This document shows, piece by piece, positions 35,513-43,079 of a stretch of 64,000 nt of DNA. The stretch's first letter is position 1. Every line of letters begins with the position of its first letter. A model generated the notes under the pieces. It saw only the letters and a list, made by a program, of their open reading frames with translations. It made no database searches and was not told the DNA's origin. The stretch is from Gramella sp. MT6 (GTDB lineage Bacteria > Bacteroidota > Bacteroidia > Flavobacteriales > Flavobacteriaceae): positions 1,578,501-1,642,500 of the forward strand of contig NZ_CP048410.1 in NCBI RefSeq assembly GCF_019357415.1, given 5' to 3'. A program made the position numbers and the translations under genes.

Positions 35513-36073
35513 ATGAAAAGAAGAGTTAGAAGTTTAATTACAATGAGTTTAGTTGCAGGAAGTTTATTAGTATATTCCTGTGGAGATAATAAGAAAAATA
35601 ATGAAGAGGAGGTATCAGAAGATCATATGGAAATGACCGAGTCTTCTCCAGAAATGGAAACTGAGGAAGTAGCAAATGCTGAATTCAGCAATGATACTAT
35701 CAAAATAGCATTTGATGATTACCTGGCGATAAAGGATGCTTTGGTTCAAACAGATGCTAAAGCTGCCGGTGAGGCTGCTAAAGAACTTCAGGCATATCTT
35801 GAAACGAGTAATCCAGAGCTTGCCGGAATTGCAGGGAACATTGCTAAAGAAGAAGATGTAAACAAGCAAAGAGAAGTGTTTTCTGAATTAACTGCGGCGA
35901 TGGATCCCGTACTAAAAGAAGCAATTTCTTCAGGAAAGATCTACAAGCAATTCTGCCCAATGGCTTTTGAAGGTAAAGGAGATTACTGGTATTCAACTTC
36001 AGAAGAGATCAGAAATCCGTATTTTGGTGATAAAATGCTGAAATGTGGTAGAGTAGATGAAACTATAGAATAA
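35513..36073 (+). CDS. DUF3347-domain lipoprotein
   Basis: This 186-residue lipoprotein has a signal sequence with lipobox ending in YSC (about residue 23), an acidic linker rich in Glu and Met, and a DUF3347 domain (about 60-186). The end of the domain has FCPMAFEGKGDYW and IRNPYFGDKMLKCG, closely paralleling the C terminus of the CusB-type adaptor in this same island. The Cys-Pro-Met-Ala and terminal Cys could bind Cu(I). It is likely co-transcribed with the preceding genes, and a hairpin follows its stop. Function is inferred from domain and neighbours only. Confidence 0.83.
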   Translation: MKRRVRSLITMSLVAGSLLVYSCGDNKKNNEEEVSEDHMEMTESSPEMETEEVANAEFSNDTIKIAFDDYLAIKDALVQTDAKAAGEAAKELQAYLETSNPELAGIAGNIAKEEDVNKQREVFSELTAAMDPVLKEAISSGKIYKQFCPMAFEGKGDYWYSTSEEIRNPYFGDKMLKCGRVDETIE

Positions 36074-36081
36074 ATTTTCAG

Positions 36082-36119
36082 AATATCCAGACTGGATAGA
36101 TTCTGGTCTGGATGTTCTT
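36082..36119 (+). terminator. Hairpin between the DUF3347 gene and the AraC-type regulator
   Basis: Arms AATATCCAGAC (36082-36092) and GTCTGGATGTT (36106-36116) pair with one G-U and a 13-base loop, followed by CTTATT. It may be a terminator or attenuator; it ends seven bases before the regulator ATG. Confidence 0.5.
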
Positions 36120-36125
36120 ATTAAT

Positions 36126-36701
36126 ATGAATTCCTTGGAAGAAAAGAAGATCAATATACGTAACGTTGTGTGTCAGCGATGTATCATGACCGTGGAGGAA
36201 ATTCTTAATAGAATGAATATTCCTTTTAAGGAGGTTCGTTTAGGGGAGGCTATTTTAGCCCGTGACCTGGACAAGCGTGAAAAGATAGCCCTGGATAAGG
36301 AATTTGAGAAGGTTGGTTTTGAGATCATTCAGGATCGCAATGAGAAATTGATCAATAATATCAAGTCTCTTATTTTTGAAAAAGTATATTCTGAAGAGGT
36401 AACTATAGAAAAACTTTCGGGCCTTTTAACTTCAGAACTTAATTACGATTACAGTCATATCACCCACGTCTTTACTGAAAGTGAAGGCCAGAGCATTCAG
36501 AAATTTTATAATGCCGTTCGGATAGAAAGAGTAAAAGAGTTACTTAATTATGATGATTGGAGTATTGCCATGATCGCAGATAATTTAGGTTATTCTACAC
36601 CGGCATATTTATCTACTTCCTTTAAAAATGCGACCGGGCTCACTCCTTCAGAATACAAAAAAATGCATGCCAGCGATCGAAAGACGCTCGATTCCATTTA
36701 A
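36126..36701 (+). CDS. AraC-type regulator with Cys-x-x-Cys HMA-like N-terminal domain
   Basis: This 191-residue protein has an N-terminal domain of about 75 residues with VVCQRCIMTVEEIL (Cys16, Cys19), resembling a short HMA metal-binding fold, and a C-terminal AraC/XylS helix-turn-helix (about residues 85-185, with WSIAMIADNLGYSTPAYLSTSFKNATGLTPSEYK). It is therefore a candidate copper- or metal-responsive regulator of the island. AraC proteins usually sense organic ligands with a cupin-like domain, which is absent here. It starts seven bases after a hairpin. Metal dependence is inferred from the CxxC motif and gene context, not shown. Confidence 0.8.
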   Translation: MNSLEEKKINIRNVVCQRCIMTVEEILNRMNIPFKEVRLGEAILARDLDKREKIALDKEFEKVGFEIIQDRNEKLINNIKSLIFEKVYSEEVTIEKLSGLLTSELNYDYSHITHVFTESEGQSIQKFYNAVRIERVKELLNYDDWSIAMIADNLGYSTPAYLSTSFKNATGLTPSEYKKMHASDRKTLDSI

Positions 36702-36792
36702 TTAAGCCCGTTTTCTAGGGTTTTAGCATTTCTATATAACAAAGTTGTAGTTTGAATTCTTAATTTCCCGGAATACCAACCAATAACTATTT

Positions 36793-37800
36793 ATGAGCTT
36801 TTTTTTGATTGCAGGTATCATCCTGTATTTTTCCATTGTCATAGATATTTTGCAAACCACTCTTTCCATGCAGGGAGGAGGATGGCTTACCAGTCGTTTT
36901 GCGCATTTTTTCTGGAAATTCTTCCTTATGATTTCAGGAAAGAATGGCAGTTCTAAAATATTATCCAGAACTGGTTATATTCTACTTATTTCTATTGTCT
37001 TGATCTGGGTGTTCTTTTTATGGATGAGCTTTGTTCTAATCCTGTATGGATTCCCGGGAGCAATTATAGATAGCACCACAAAAATTCCAGCTAATTTCTG
37101 GCAAATAGTTTATTATAGCGGGTTTAGTCTCTCTACCTTGGGAATGGGAGATTATGTGGCATCTGCAGATATCTGGAGAGTACTAACAAGTATTTATTCC
37201 TTTACCGGTTTAATTCTTCTCACCATGTCTGTCACCTATTTCATCCCGGTACTTTCTGCAGTGATAGATCAGCGAAAACTAGGTGTTAGTTTGAGTACTC
37301 TAGGAAGTAGTCCAGAGGAGATCGTGATCAGCTGCTGGAATGGAGAAAATTTTGATCCGCTTTTGAAGAAAGTAGATAAAATTTCAGATTCTATTATCAA
37401 GTATAGTCAGCAACACCGGGCCTACCCGGTAATTCATTATTTCCATAATAACAAGGAGAAAAATGCGATCATTCTTCAGCTTGCAAGATTGTATGAGGCT
37501 TTATTGATCATCTCCTTCGAGGTAAAAGATGAATTTAAACCTGGAGAAGGATCCATCAAGCCATTGCAAGTGGCTTATGAAAACTATTTCGAGGTCATAG
37601 CTGAGGTAACCCATATTGATCCCGCCAGGACCGATCCGCCTTTTTCAAATACCAGTCGACTTTCAAAGAAAAAAATGCTTGCAGAAATTGTTGAAGAGAA
37701 AAGCTATTCTGAAAATATATGCCGGAATCGTAAAATTTTCAAAACCCTTGTGGAGCAAGACGGCTGGAGTTGGAAACTTGTAGATACTAAAATATCTTAA
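36793..37800 (+). CDS. Two-helix ion channel protein (K+ channel-like)
   Basis: This 335-residue membrane protein has N-terminal helices, then a pore-loop with the sequence SLSTLGMGDYV in the position of a potassium-channel TVGYGD filter, followed by a second pore helix (VLTSIYSFTGLILLTMSVTYFIP). The C-terminal 170 residues are soluble and of unknown fold. The filter deviates from the K+ consensus (TLGMGD), so ion selectivity is uncertain. It has no domain that ties it directly to copper and may simply lie within the island. Confidence 0.78.
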   Translation: MSFFLIAGIILYFSIVIDILQTTLSMQGGGWLTSRFAHFFWKFFLMISGKNGSSKILSRTGYILLISIVLIWVFFLWMSFVLILYGFPGAIIDSTTKIPANFWQIVYYSGFSLSTLGMGDYVASADIWRVLTSIYSFTGLILLTMSVTYFIPVLSAVIDQRKLGVSLSTLGSSPEEIVISCWNGENFDPLLKKVDKISDSIIKYSQQHRAYPVIHYFHNNKEKNAIILQLARLYEALLIISFEVKDEFKPGEGSIKPLQVAYENYFEVIAEVTHIDPARTDPPFSNTSRLSKKKMLAEIVEEKSYSENICRNRKIFKTLVEQDGWSWKLVDTKIS

Positions 37801-37915
37801 TAATCCATCAGTAGAGTTAAAATCATTTAAAACTGAAAGAACTTAGCATAATTTTAAAAGTGTGAAGTGGGGCTCATGCTTAATTTAGTGGTATAACCAA
37901 TAAAATCAATAAGTT

Positions 37916-38236
37916 ATGAGAAATGAGAAGTTAATAAGTGCATTGGGAAATTGCATTAACCACTGTAATTATTGCGCAGATGCCTGTCTTGATGAAGACA
38001 ACGTGAAAATGATGACAGACTGTATTCGCTTAGATAAGGTTTGTGCAGAAGTTTGTTCTGCTCTGAATCAGGTTTTGGCTACAGACTATAAAGATGTAAA
38101 AGGCCTGGTGGAATATTGTAAAAAAGTATGCCAGGCTTGTGCAGATGAATGTGGAAAACATGATACCCAGCACTGTAAAGATTGTGCTAAAGCTTGCAAG
38201 GATTGCGTTGCAGCTTGCGAAAACTATTTAGCATAA
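37916..38236 (+). CDS. Four-helix-bundle copper storage protein (Csp/DUF326 type)
   Basis: This 106-residue protein contains 16 cysteines, mostly in CxxxC spacing on helical segments (for example CINHCNYCADAC, CQACADECG, CAKACKDCVAAC). It resembles the Csp3/DUF326 family, whose four-helix bundle binds many Cu(I) ions along its core. No signal peptide is visible, so it would be cytosolic. It has its own transcription unit, with a terminator about eight bases after the stop, just before the P-type ATPase gene. Storage in the cytosol would complement the ATPase and efflux pumps here. Confidence 0.87.
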   Translation: MRNEKLISALGNCINHCNYCADACLDEDNVKMMTDCIRLDKVCAEVCSALNQVLATDYKDVKGLVEYCKKVCQACADECGKHDTQHCKDCAKACKDCVAACENYLA

Positions 38237-38243
38237 ATGAAAT

Positions 38244-38285
38244 TAATTGCCTGGGGGACAACTAAAGTTCCCCGGCAATTTTATA
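38244..38285 (+). terminator. Intrinsic terminator after the Csp gene
   Basis: AATTGCC plus GGGGGAC pairs with GTTCCCC plus GGCAATT around a seven-base loop, with one bulged base and one G-U pair, followed by TTTAT. It ends the Csp transcript. Confidence 0.78.
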
Positions 38286-38396
38286 CTTTTTCGAAAGACT
38301 TTTCGATAAATTTGAATTCCTCTCTTTTTGCTGCCACCTACCTTAGCAGAAGTAAAATCTCCGTAACTTTCTATTTGGGGAGACAATTTTCAAAAA

Positions 38397-41141
38397 ATGA
38401 AACATACATATAAAATAACCGGTATGAGCTGCAATGGTTGCAGATCTCATGTTGAAGAAACTCTTTCAAAGGTTGAAGGTGTTACTGGTGCTCATGTGGA
38501 TCTTGAAAAAGCCGAGGCAGTTGTAGAGATGGAAAAGCATATTCCACTTCCAAAACTTGAAGATGCCCTGATTCAGGGTGGAGGTAACTACCACATAATG
38601 TTGCCTGAAGATTCAAAACATTCTTCAAAAAAACCTATGACACATACCTATAAAATTACGGGGATGACTTGCAACGGTTGCCGTAGTCACGTTGAGAAAA
38701 CTCTCAACGGTGTTGAGGGTGTGATTGAAGCTTCAGTAGACCTTGAAAAAGCTGAAGCAAAGATTAGTATGAAAGACCATATTAAAGTTGAAAAATTTGA
38801 AGAGGCTCTACAAAAAGACGGCGGGAATTATCACATTATGATGCCGGGTGAAGAGCATTCAAAACATGCCGATCATTCCGATGAAAGCAAAAAAGTTACT
38901 GGTAAAGGTACAGGCACATGGTATTGCCCAATGCATTGTGAAGGGGACAAGACTTATGACCAACCGGGAGATTGCCCGGTATGCGGAATGGATCTAGTAG
39001 AGGAAGTCAGTGCTGCGACCAAAGTACAATACACCTGCCCGATGCATCCGGAAGTGATCAAGGATGAACCAGGAGATTGCCCTATCTGTGGAATGGAACT
39101 GGTGCCTATGGAACCTGAAGCCTCCGCAGAAGAAAAGGGGTATAAAAAACTATTGAAGAAATTCTGGATTTCGGTAGCTTTTACCGTCCCGATCTTTCTC
39201 ATCGCGATGTCTGAAATGATCCCGGATAATCCACTGTATGATATGGCAGATATGAGAACCTGGAATTGGGTGCAACTAATACTTTCCCTTCCGGTGGTTT
39301 TCTATGCTACCTGGATGTTCTTTGAGAGAGCCTGGAGGTCTATAAAAACCTGGAATCTCAATATGTTTACCCTTATTGGTATTGGTGCAGGAGTTGCCTG
39401 GATCTTCAGCGTTTTCGGACTGGTATTTCCAGATTTTTTCCCGGCCCAGTTCAAGACCGAAATGGGAACCGTGCATGTTTATTTTGAAGCGGCAACGGTT
39501 ATACTGACCCTTGTATTGATGGGTCAGGTTTTGGAGGCCCGTGCACACAGCAGGACCAATTCTGCAATTAAAGAGTTATTGAAATTAGCTCCGAATACTG
39601 CGGTAAGGGTTACTGATGGTAAAGAGGAAACAATTGCAGTAGATAAGATACAAAAGGGAGATATTTTAAGAGTGAAGCCCGGGGATAAAATTCCCGTAGA
39701 TGGAATTATTAAAAAGGGGAAATCCAGTATAGATGAATCTATGATCACTGGGGAACCTATTCCGGTCGACAAGAAAGAAGGAGATAAGGTAAGCTCAGGA
39801 ACCATTAACGGAAACCAGAGTTTTACCATGACCGCTGAAAAGGTTGGAGATGAAACCCTGCTTGCGCAGATCATCAAAATGGTGAATGAAGCGAGTCGAT
39901 CTCAGGCGCCTATTCAGAAGCTAGCCGATAGGATCTCGGCTTATTTTGTACCAATAGTGGTTGTTATTTCTATACTTACTTATATTGCCTGGGCTATCTA
40001 CGGGCCAGAACCAGCTCATGTATATGCCCTGGTAAATGCTATTGCGGTTTTGATCATAGCCTGTCCTTGTGCCCTAGGTCTGGCAACACCTATGTCGGTA
40101 ATGGTTGGAGTAGGTAAAGGAGCAAAAAACGGGGTGTTGATCAAAAATGCCCGTGCTCTGGAAGAAATGAACAAGATCGATACCCTTATAATTGATAAGA
40201 CAGGTACGATCACCGAAGGAAAACCTTCAGTCGAAAAAGTTGTTTCGGTATCTCCGGATTATACAGAAAAGGAAGTTATTCGTCTTATTGCTTCAGTAAA
40301 TGCTCAAAGTGAGCATCCTTTGGCCACGGCGACCGTGAATTACGCAAAAGCTGAAAACATTGAATATGGAGAAGCTTCAGATTTCAATGCGGTGACAGGA
40401 AAAGGAGTGGAAGCGAAATTTGAAGGAAAGGGACTGGCCCTTGGGAATGACAAATTGATGCAGATGGAAAATGCTGAAATTTCCAAGGAGGTACAGCAAA
40501 AGGTTTCAGCGGAACAGGAAAAAGGAAAAACGGTTTCTTACCTGTCGGTAAATTCTATAGTAGTAGGTTTTGTTACTATTTCAGACAAGATCAAGGAAAC
40601 GAGCATGGAAGCTTTGCATGAACTTCAAAAAGAAGGCATCAAAGTGGTAATGCTCACTGGAGATAATGAGAAAACGGCTTCAGCAGTAGCAAAGGAATTG
40701 AACCTGGCCGATTTTAAAGCTGGAATGATACCGCAGAATAAAATGGAAGAGGTAAAAAGACTTCAGGCTGAAGGTAGAAAAGTAGCCATGGCAGGAGACG
40801 GTATTAATGATGCCCCTGCATTGGCACAGGCAAATATCGGTATTGCGATGGGAACAGGTACAGATGTAGCGATAGAAAGCGCTGAGGTTACTCTAGTCAA
40901 GGGAGATCTAAAAGGCGTTTTAAAAGCCATAAGATTAAGTGAAAAGGTGATGAAGAATATCAAGGAGAACCTGTTTTTCGCACTCATTTATAATACCCTT
41001 GGAGTGCCAATCGCAGCCGGAGTGTTATATCCATTCTTCGGAATATTGCTTTCGCCAATGATAGCAGCATTAGCCATGAGTTTTAGTTCCGTTTCGGTTA
41101 TAGGGAACGCGCTGAGGTTAAGGAATGCAAAATTGAATTAA
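38397..41141 (+). CDS. copA: Cu(I)-type P1B ATPase CopA with duplicated HMA and Cys/Met modules
   Basis: This 914-residue P-type ATPase exports monovalent copper from the cytosol. The N terminus has two HMA domains that are clear duplicates ([12 protein letters not shown] at about 9-20 and [12 protein letters not shown] at about 89-100), followed by two heavy-metal-binding modules of the CPMH...PGDCPxCGM type (about 176-202 and 213-239). The transmembrane metal site is [10 protein letters not shown], the phosphorylation site DKTGTIT, and the hinge GDGINDAP. The long metal-binding N terminus is the unusual feature. It starts about 110 bases after the Csp terminator, so it has its own promoter. 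Confidence 0.96.
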   Translation: MKHTYKITGMSCNGCRSHVEETLSKVEGVTGAHVDLEKAEAVVEMEKHIPLPKLEDALIQGGGNYHIMLPEDSKHSSKKPMTHTYKITGMTCNGCRSHVEKTLNGVEGVIEASVDLEKAEAKISMKDHIKVEKFEEALQKDGGNYHIMMPGEEHSKHADHSDESKKVTGKGTGTWYCPMHCEGDKTYDQPGDCPVCGMDLVEEVSAATKVQYTCPMHPEVIKDEPGDCPICGMELVPMEPEASAEEKGYKKLLKKFWISVAFTVPIFLIAMSEMIPDNPLYDMADMRTWNWVQLILSLPVVFYATWMFFERAWRSIKTWNLNMFTLIGIGAGVAWIFSVFGLVFPDFFPAQFKTEMGTVHVYFEAATVILTLVLMGQVLEARAHSRTNSAIKELLKLAPNTAVRVTDGKEETIAVDKIQKGDILRVKPGDKIPVDGIIKKGKSSIDESMITGEPIPVDKKEGDKVSSGTINGNQSFTMTAEKVGDETLLAQIIKMVNEASRSQAPIQKLADRISAYFVPIVVVISILTYIAWAIYGPEPAHVYALVNAIAVLIIACPCALGLATPMSVMVGVGKGAKNGVLIKNARALEEMNKIDTLIIDKTGTITEGKPSVEKVVSVSPDYTEKEVIRLIASVNAQSEHPLATATVNYAKAENIEYGEASDFNAVTGKGVEAKFEGKGLALGNDKLMQMENAEISKEVQQKVSAEQEKGKTVSYLSVNSIVVGFVTISDKIKETSMEALHELQKEGIKVVMLTGDNEKTASAVAKELNLADFKAGMIPQNKMEEVKRLQAEGRKVAMAGDGINDAPALAQANIGIAMGTGTDVAIESAEVTLVKGDLKGVLKAIRLSEKVMKNIKENLFFALIYNTLGVPIAAGVLYPFFGILLSPMIAALAMSFSSVSVIGNALRLRNAKLN

Positions 41142-41147
41142 TAACAT

Positions 41148-41170
41148 CACTCTGAAATTATTTCAGGGTC
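41148..41170 (+). terminator. Weak hairpin after copA
   Basis: The sequence CTCTGAAA...TTTCAGGG forms a short stem right after the ATPase stop, but without a long T run. It could be a weak terminator or processing site. Confidence 0.35.
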
Positions 41171-41190
41171 TAAAATAAACAAAGCTTAAG

Positions 41191-41248
41191 TCATTCTGAA
41201 CTTGTTTCTTGAGCCGTTTGAGAAACTGAAAAAGGTTTAGCCTGACGA
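41191..41248. repeat. REP-like imperfect palindrome
   Basis: The stretch starts TCATTCTGAAC and ends GGTTTAGCCTGACGA, with GTTTC and GAAAC inside flanking a GC-containing loop. The two halves pair imperfectly. This is reminiscent of the TCATTCTGAACTTGTTTC palindromic repeats that I associate with flavobacterial genomes; it lies between two genes and I saw no second copy in the window. Confidence 0.55.
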
Positions 41249-41276
41249 AAAATATTAGAAATAGAAAATTTAGATT

Positions 41277-42500
41277 ATGCAGGATTTTTTAAGCAAATGG
41301 GGAGAAGCAGCCTATACGACCAGCGGATTTTTCTGGATGGCCTTATGGGCTTTCGCCCTGGGATATGTGATAAGTAGTTGTATCCAGGTTTTTGTAACCG
41401 AAAAGAAGATGCAGGAAACCATGGGAAAAGAAGAATCTAAAGGTTTATTACTGGGAACCTTTTTCGGGTTTATAAGTAGTTCCTGTAGTTTTGCGGCACT
41501 TGCTTCTACTAAAAGTTTGTTTAAAAAAGGTGCAAGTTTTGTTTCTTCTATTGCATTTCTACTTGCTTCTACCAATCTTGTTATTGAACTTGGAATTATC
41601 ATCTCCATATTTCTTGGCTGGCAATTTGTAGTTGGAGAATATGTGGGTGGGATTCTTCTTATTCTTATCAGCTGGTTTTTAATTCGAATGATCAACCCTA
41701 AAAAACTGATCAAAAAAGCAAGGCAAAGATTGGATGAAGAAGATGACGACGATGAAAATTCAGATAAATCCTGGAAGAAGAAAATGAAATCTGAAACTAG
41801 CTGGGCCAAGGTTTCTCAACAATACGGAATGGAGTGGAAGATGGTCTGGAAAGACGTGACCGTTGGTTTTACCATTGCCGGAATTGTCGCTGCTTTTGTA
41901 CCTGATTCATTTTTCCAAACGCTTTTTATTAATACCGGGCAGGGAAATACAGATTTTGGCTTTTTCACTATTCTAGAACACATAATTGTGGGTCCAATAG
42001 CGGCGTTTCTCACCTTTATAGGTTCTATGGGGAATATTCCCCTGGCTGCACTGTTATTCGGGAAAGGAGTAAGTTTTGCAGGAGTTATGGCTTTTATTTT
42101 TAGCGACCTTGTAGTATTCCCAATTCTTAGGATCAATGCGAAATATTACGGGTGGAAAATGAGCTTTTTTATCCTTTTCCTTTTATTTACCTCTCTAATT
42201 GGAGCTTCACTGGCTCTGCATTATGGTTTTAATTTATTCAATTTATTGCCAGATCCTTCTTCAGTAAAGGTCCAGGACAGTGAATATTTTAAGATAGACT
42301 ACACTTTCTGGTTAAATATGGCTTTTCTGGCTATTTCCGGATTTCTCGTTTACCTGGGCTTCTTTAAAAGGGATGACGTAATGTTCATGAAAGAAATGGC
42401 TCCAAAAAGTAAAGCTCTGGAGAATACTCTGAAATATTTAGCCTTCGCCTGTTACCTATGGCTGGCCGGAGGACTTATAGTTAAGTTCTTTGTGAACTAA
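41277..42500 (+). CDS. PF03773-type permease (ArsP_1-like)
   Basis: This 407-residue membrane protein has about ten helices and the paired conserved motifs of the PF03773 permease family: GTFFGFISSSCSFAALASTKSLFKKGASF in the first half and FIGSMGNIPLAALLFGKGVSFAGVMAFIFSDL in the second. A charged loop (about residues 140-185) separates the halves. Related proteins transport arsenic compounds or copper/zinc, and the SSSC motif could be metal-interacting. Its position just after copA, separated by a REP-like repeat, suggests metal export. Substrate is unknown. Confidence 0.84.
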   Translation: MQDFLSKWGEAAYTTSGFFWMALWAFALGYVISSCIQVFVTEKKMQETMGKEESKGLLLGTFFGFISSSCSFAALASTKSLFKKGASFVSSIAFLLASTNLVIELGIIISIFLGWQFVVGEYVGGILLILISWFLIRMINPKKLIKKARQRLDEEDDDDENSDKSWKKKMKSETSWAKVSQQYGMEWKMVWKDVTVGFTIAGIVAAFVPDSFFQTLFINTGQGNTDFGFFTILEHIIVGPIAAFLTFIGSMGNIPLAALLFGKGVSFAGVMAFIFSDLVVFPILRINAKYYGWKMSFFILFLLFTSLIGASLALHYGFNLFNLLPDPSSVKVQDSEYFKIDYTFWLNMAFLAISGFLVYLGFFKRDDVMFMKEMAPKSKALENTLKYLAFACYLWLAGGLIVKFFVN

Positions 42501-42558
42501 AGGAAAGTAAGGATTAGCAAAAATCTTTTTTTGGACAGAATAGAAAAAATGAAGTTTG

Positions 42559-42954
42559 TTAATAATGCATCTGCATTTCCCTGTCATGCATGGGTAGCCA
42601 TTCCTCATATTGAGCTGGCGTAAGGATCTTTTTCATCTCGGCCATGAATTCATCCTCATAGGACTGCATTTTTTTCTTATGCATTTCACCGGCTTCATCT
42701 CCTTCGTGCATCATTTCTGCCATCATTTCCTTTTTATGTTGTAAGCGTTTCATCTGAGCTTCCTGGATCTTTTCTTTTTGTTCCAGACTTAGGCCAAGTC
42801 TGGTTGTGACTTTATCTGCATACATCATTGCATGCGCTTCTGTATCTATGTTTTCGCTTATATTATGAGTTTCATGATGCTTTTCCTTTACCTGAGCCAT
42901 GGCGCCTAAAGAAAAGAAAGCAAAAAGCAGAACTAATATTATTACCCTTTTCAT
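42559..42954 (-). CDS. Spy/CpxP-like Met/His-rich periplasmic protein
   Basis: This 131-residue protein has a signal peptide ending near AMAQ and a helical, Met/His/Glu/Lys-rich mature part. The segment RLGLSLEQKEKIQEAQ and the later ILTPAQYEEW recall the LTxxQ motif of Spy/CpxP periplasmic chaperones. The tail is MHDREMQMHY. Spy proteins respond to envelope stress and copper, and the high Met/His content supports metal contact. It is convergent to the permease gene and closes the copper island. No catalytic residue is expected. Confidence 0.78.
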   Translation of the reverse strand: MKRVIILVLLFAFFSLGAMAQVKEKHHETHNISENIDTEAHAMMYADKVTTRLGLSLEQKEKIQEAQMKRLQHKKEMMAEMMHEGDEAGEMHKKKMQSYEDEFMAEMKKILTPAQYEEWLPMHDREMQMHY

Positions 42955-43028
42955 GATGTCGTATATTATTGGTTTACAGATACTTAAAGTTAAGTTAAAT
43001 TGTTTTGAATCGAATGGTCTTTAACAAA

Positions 43029-43060
43029 AAAAGCTACCGCTTTGTGGCGGTAGCTTTTCT
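43029..43060 (-). terminator. Intrinsic terminator after the zinc metalloprotease gene
   Basis: A perfect 12-base inverted repeat, AAAAGCTACCGC and GCGGTAGCTTTT, with a six-base loop and a T tract on the minus strand lies about 20 bases after the metalloprotease stop. Confidence 0.87.
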
Positions 43061-43079
43061 ATCATTTATGTAATTGATC

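Noticed and set aside
41312..41809. Antisense open frame in the permease gene
   Set aside because: Serine-rich, repetitive translation that mirrors the acidic loop and helices on the coding strand.
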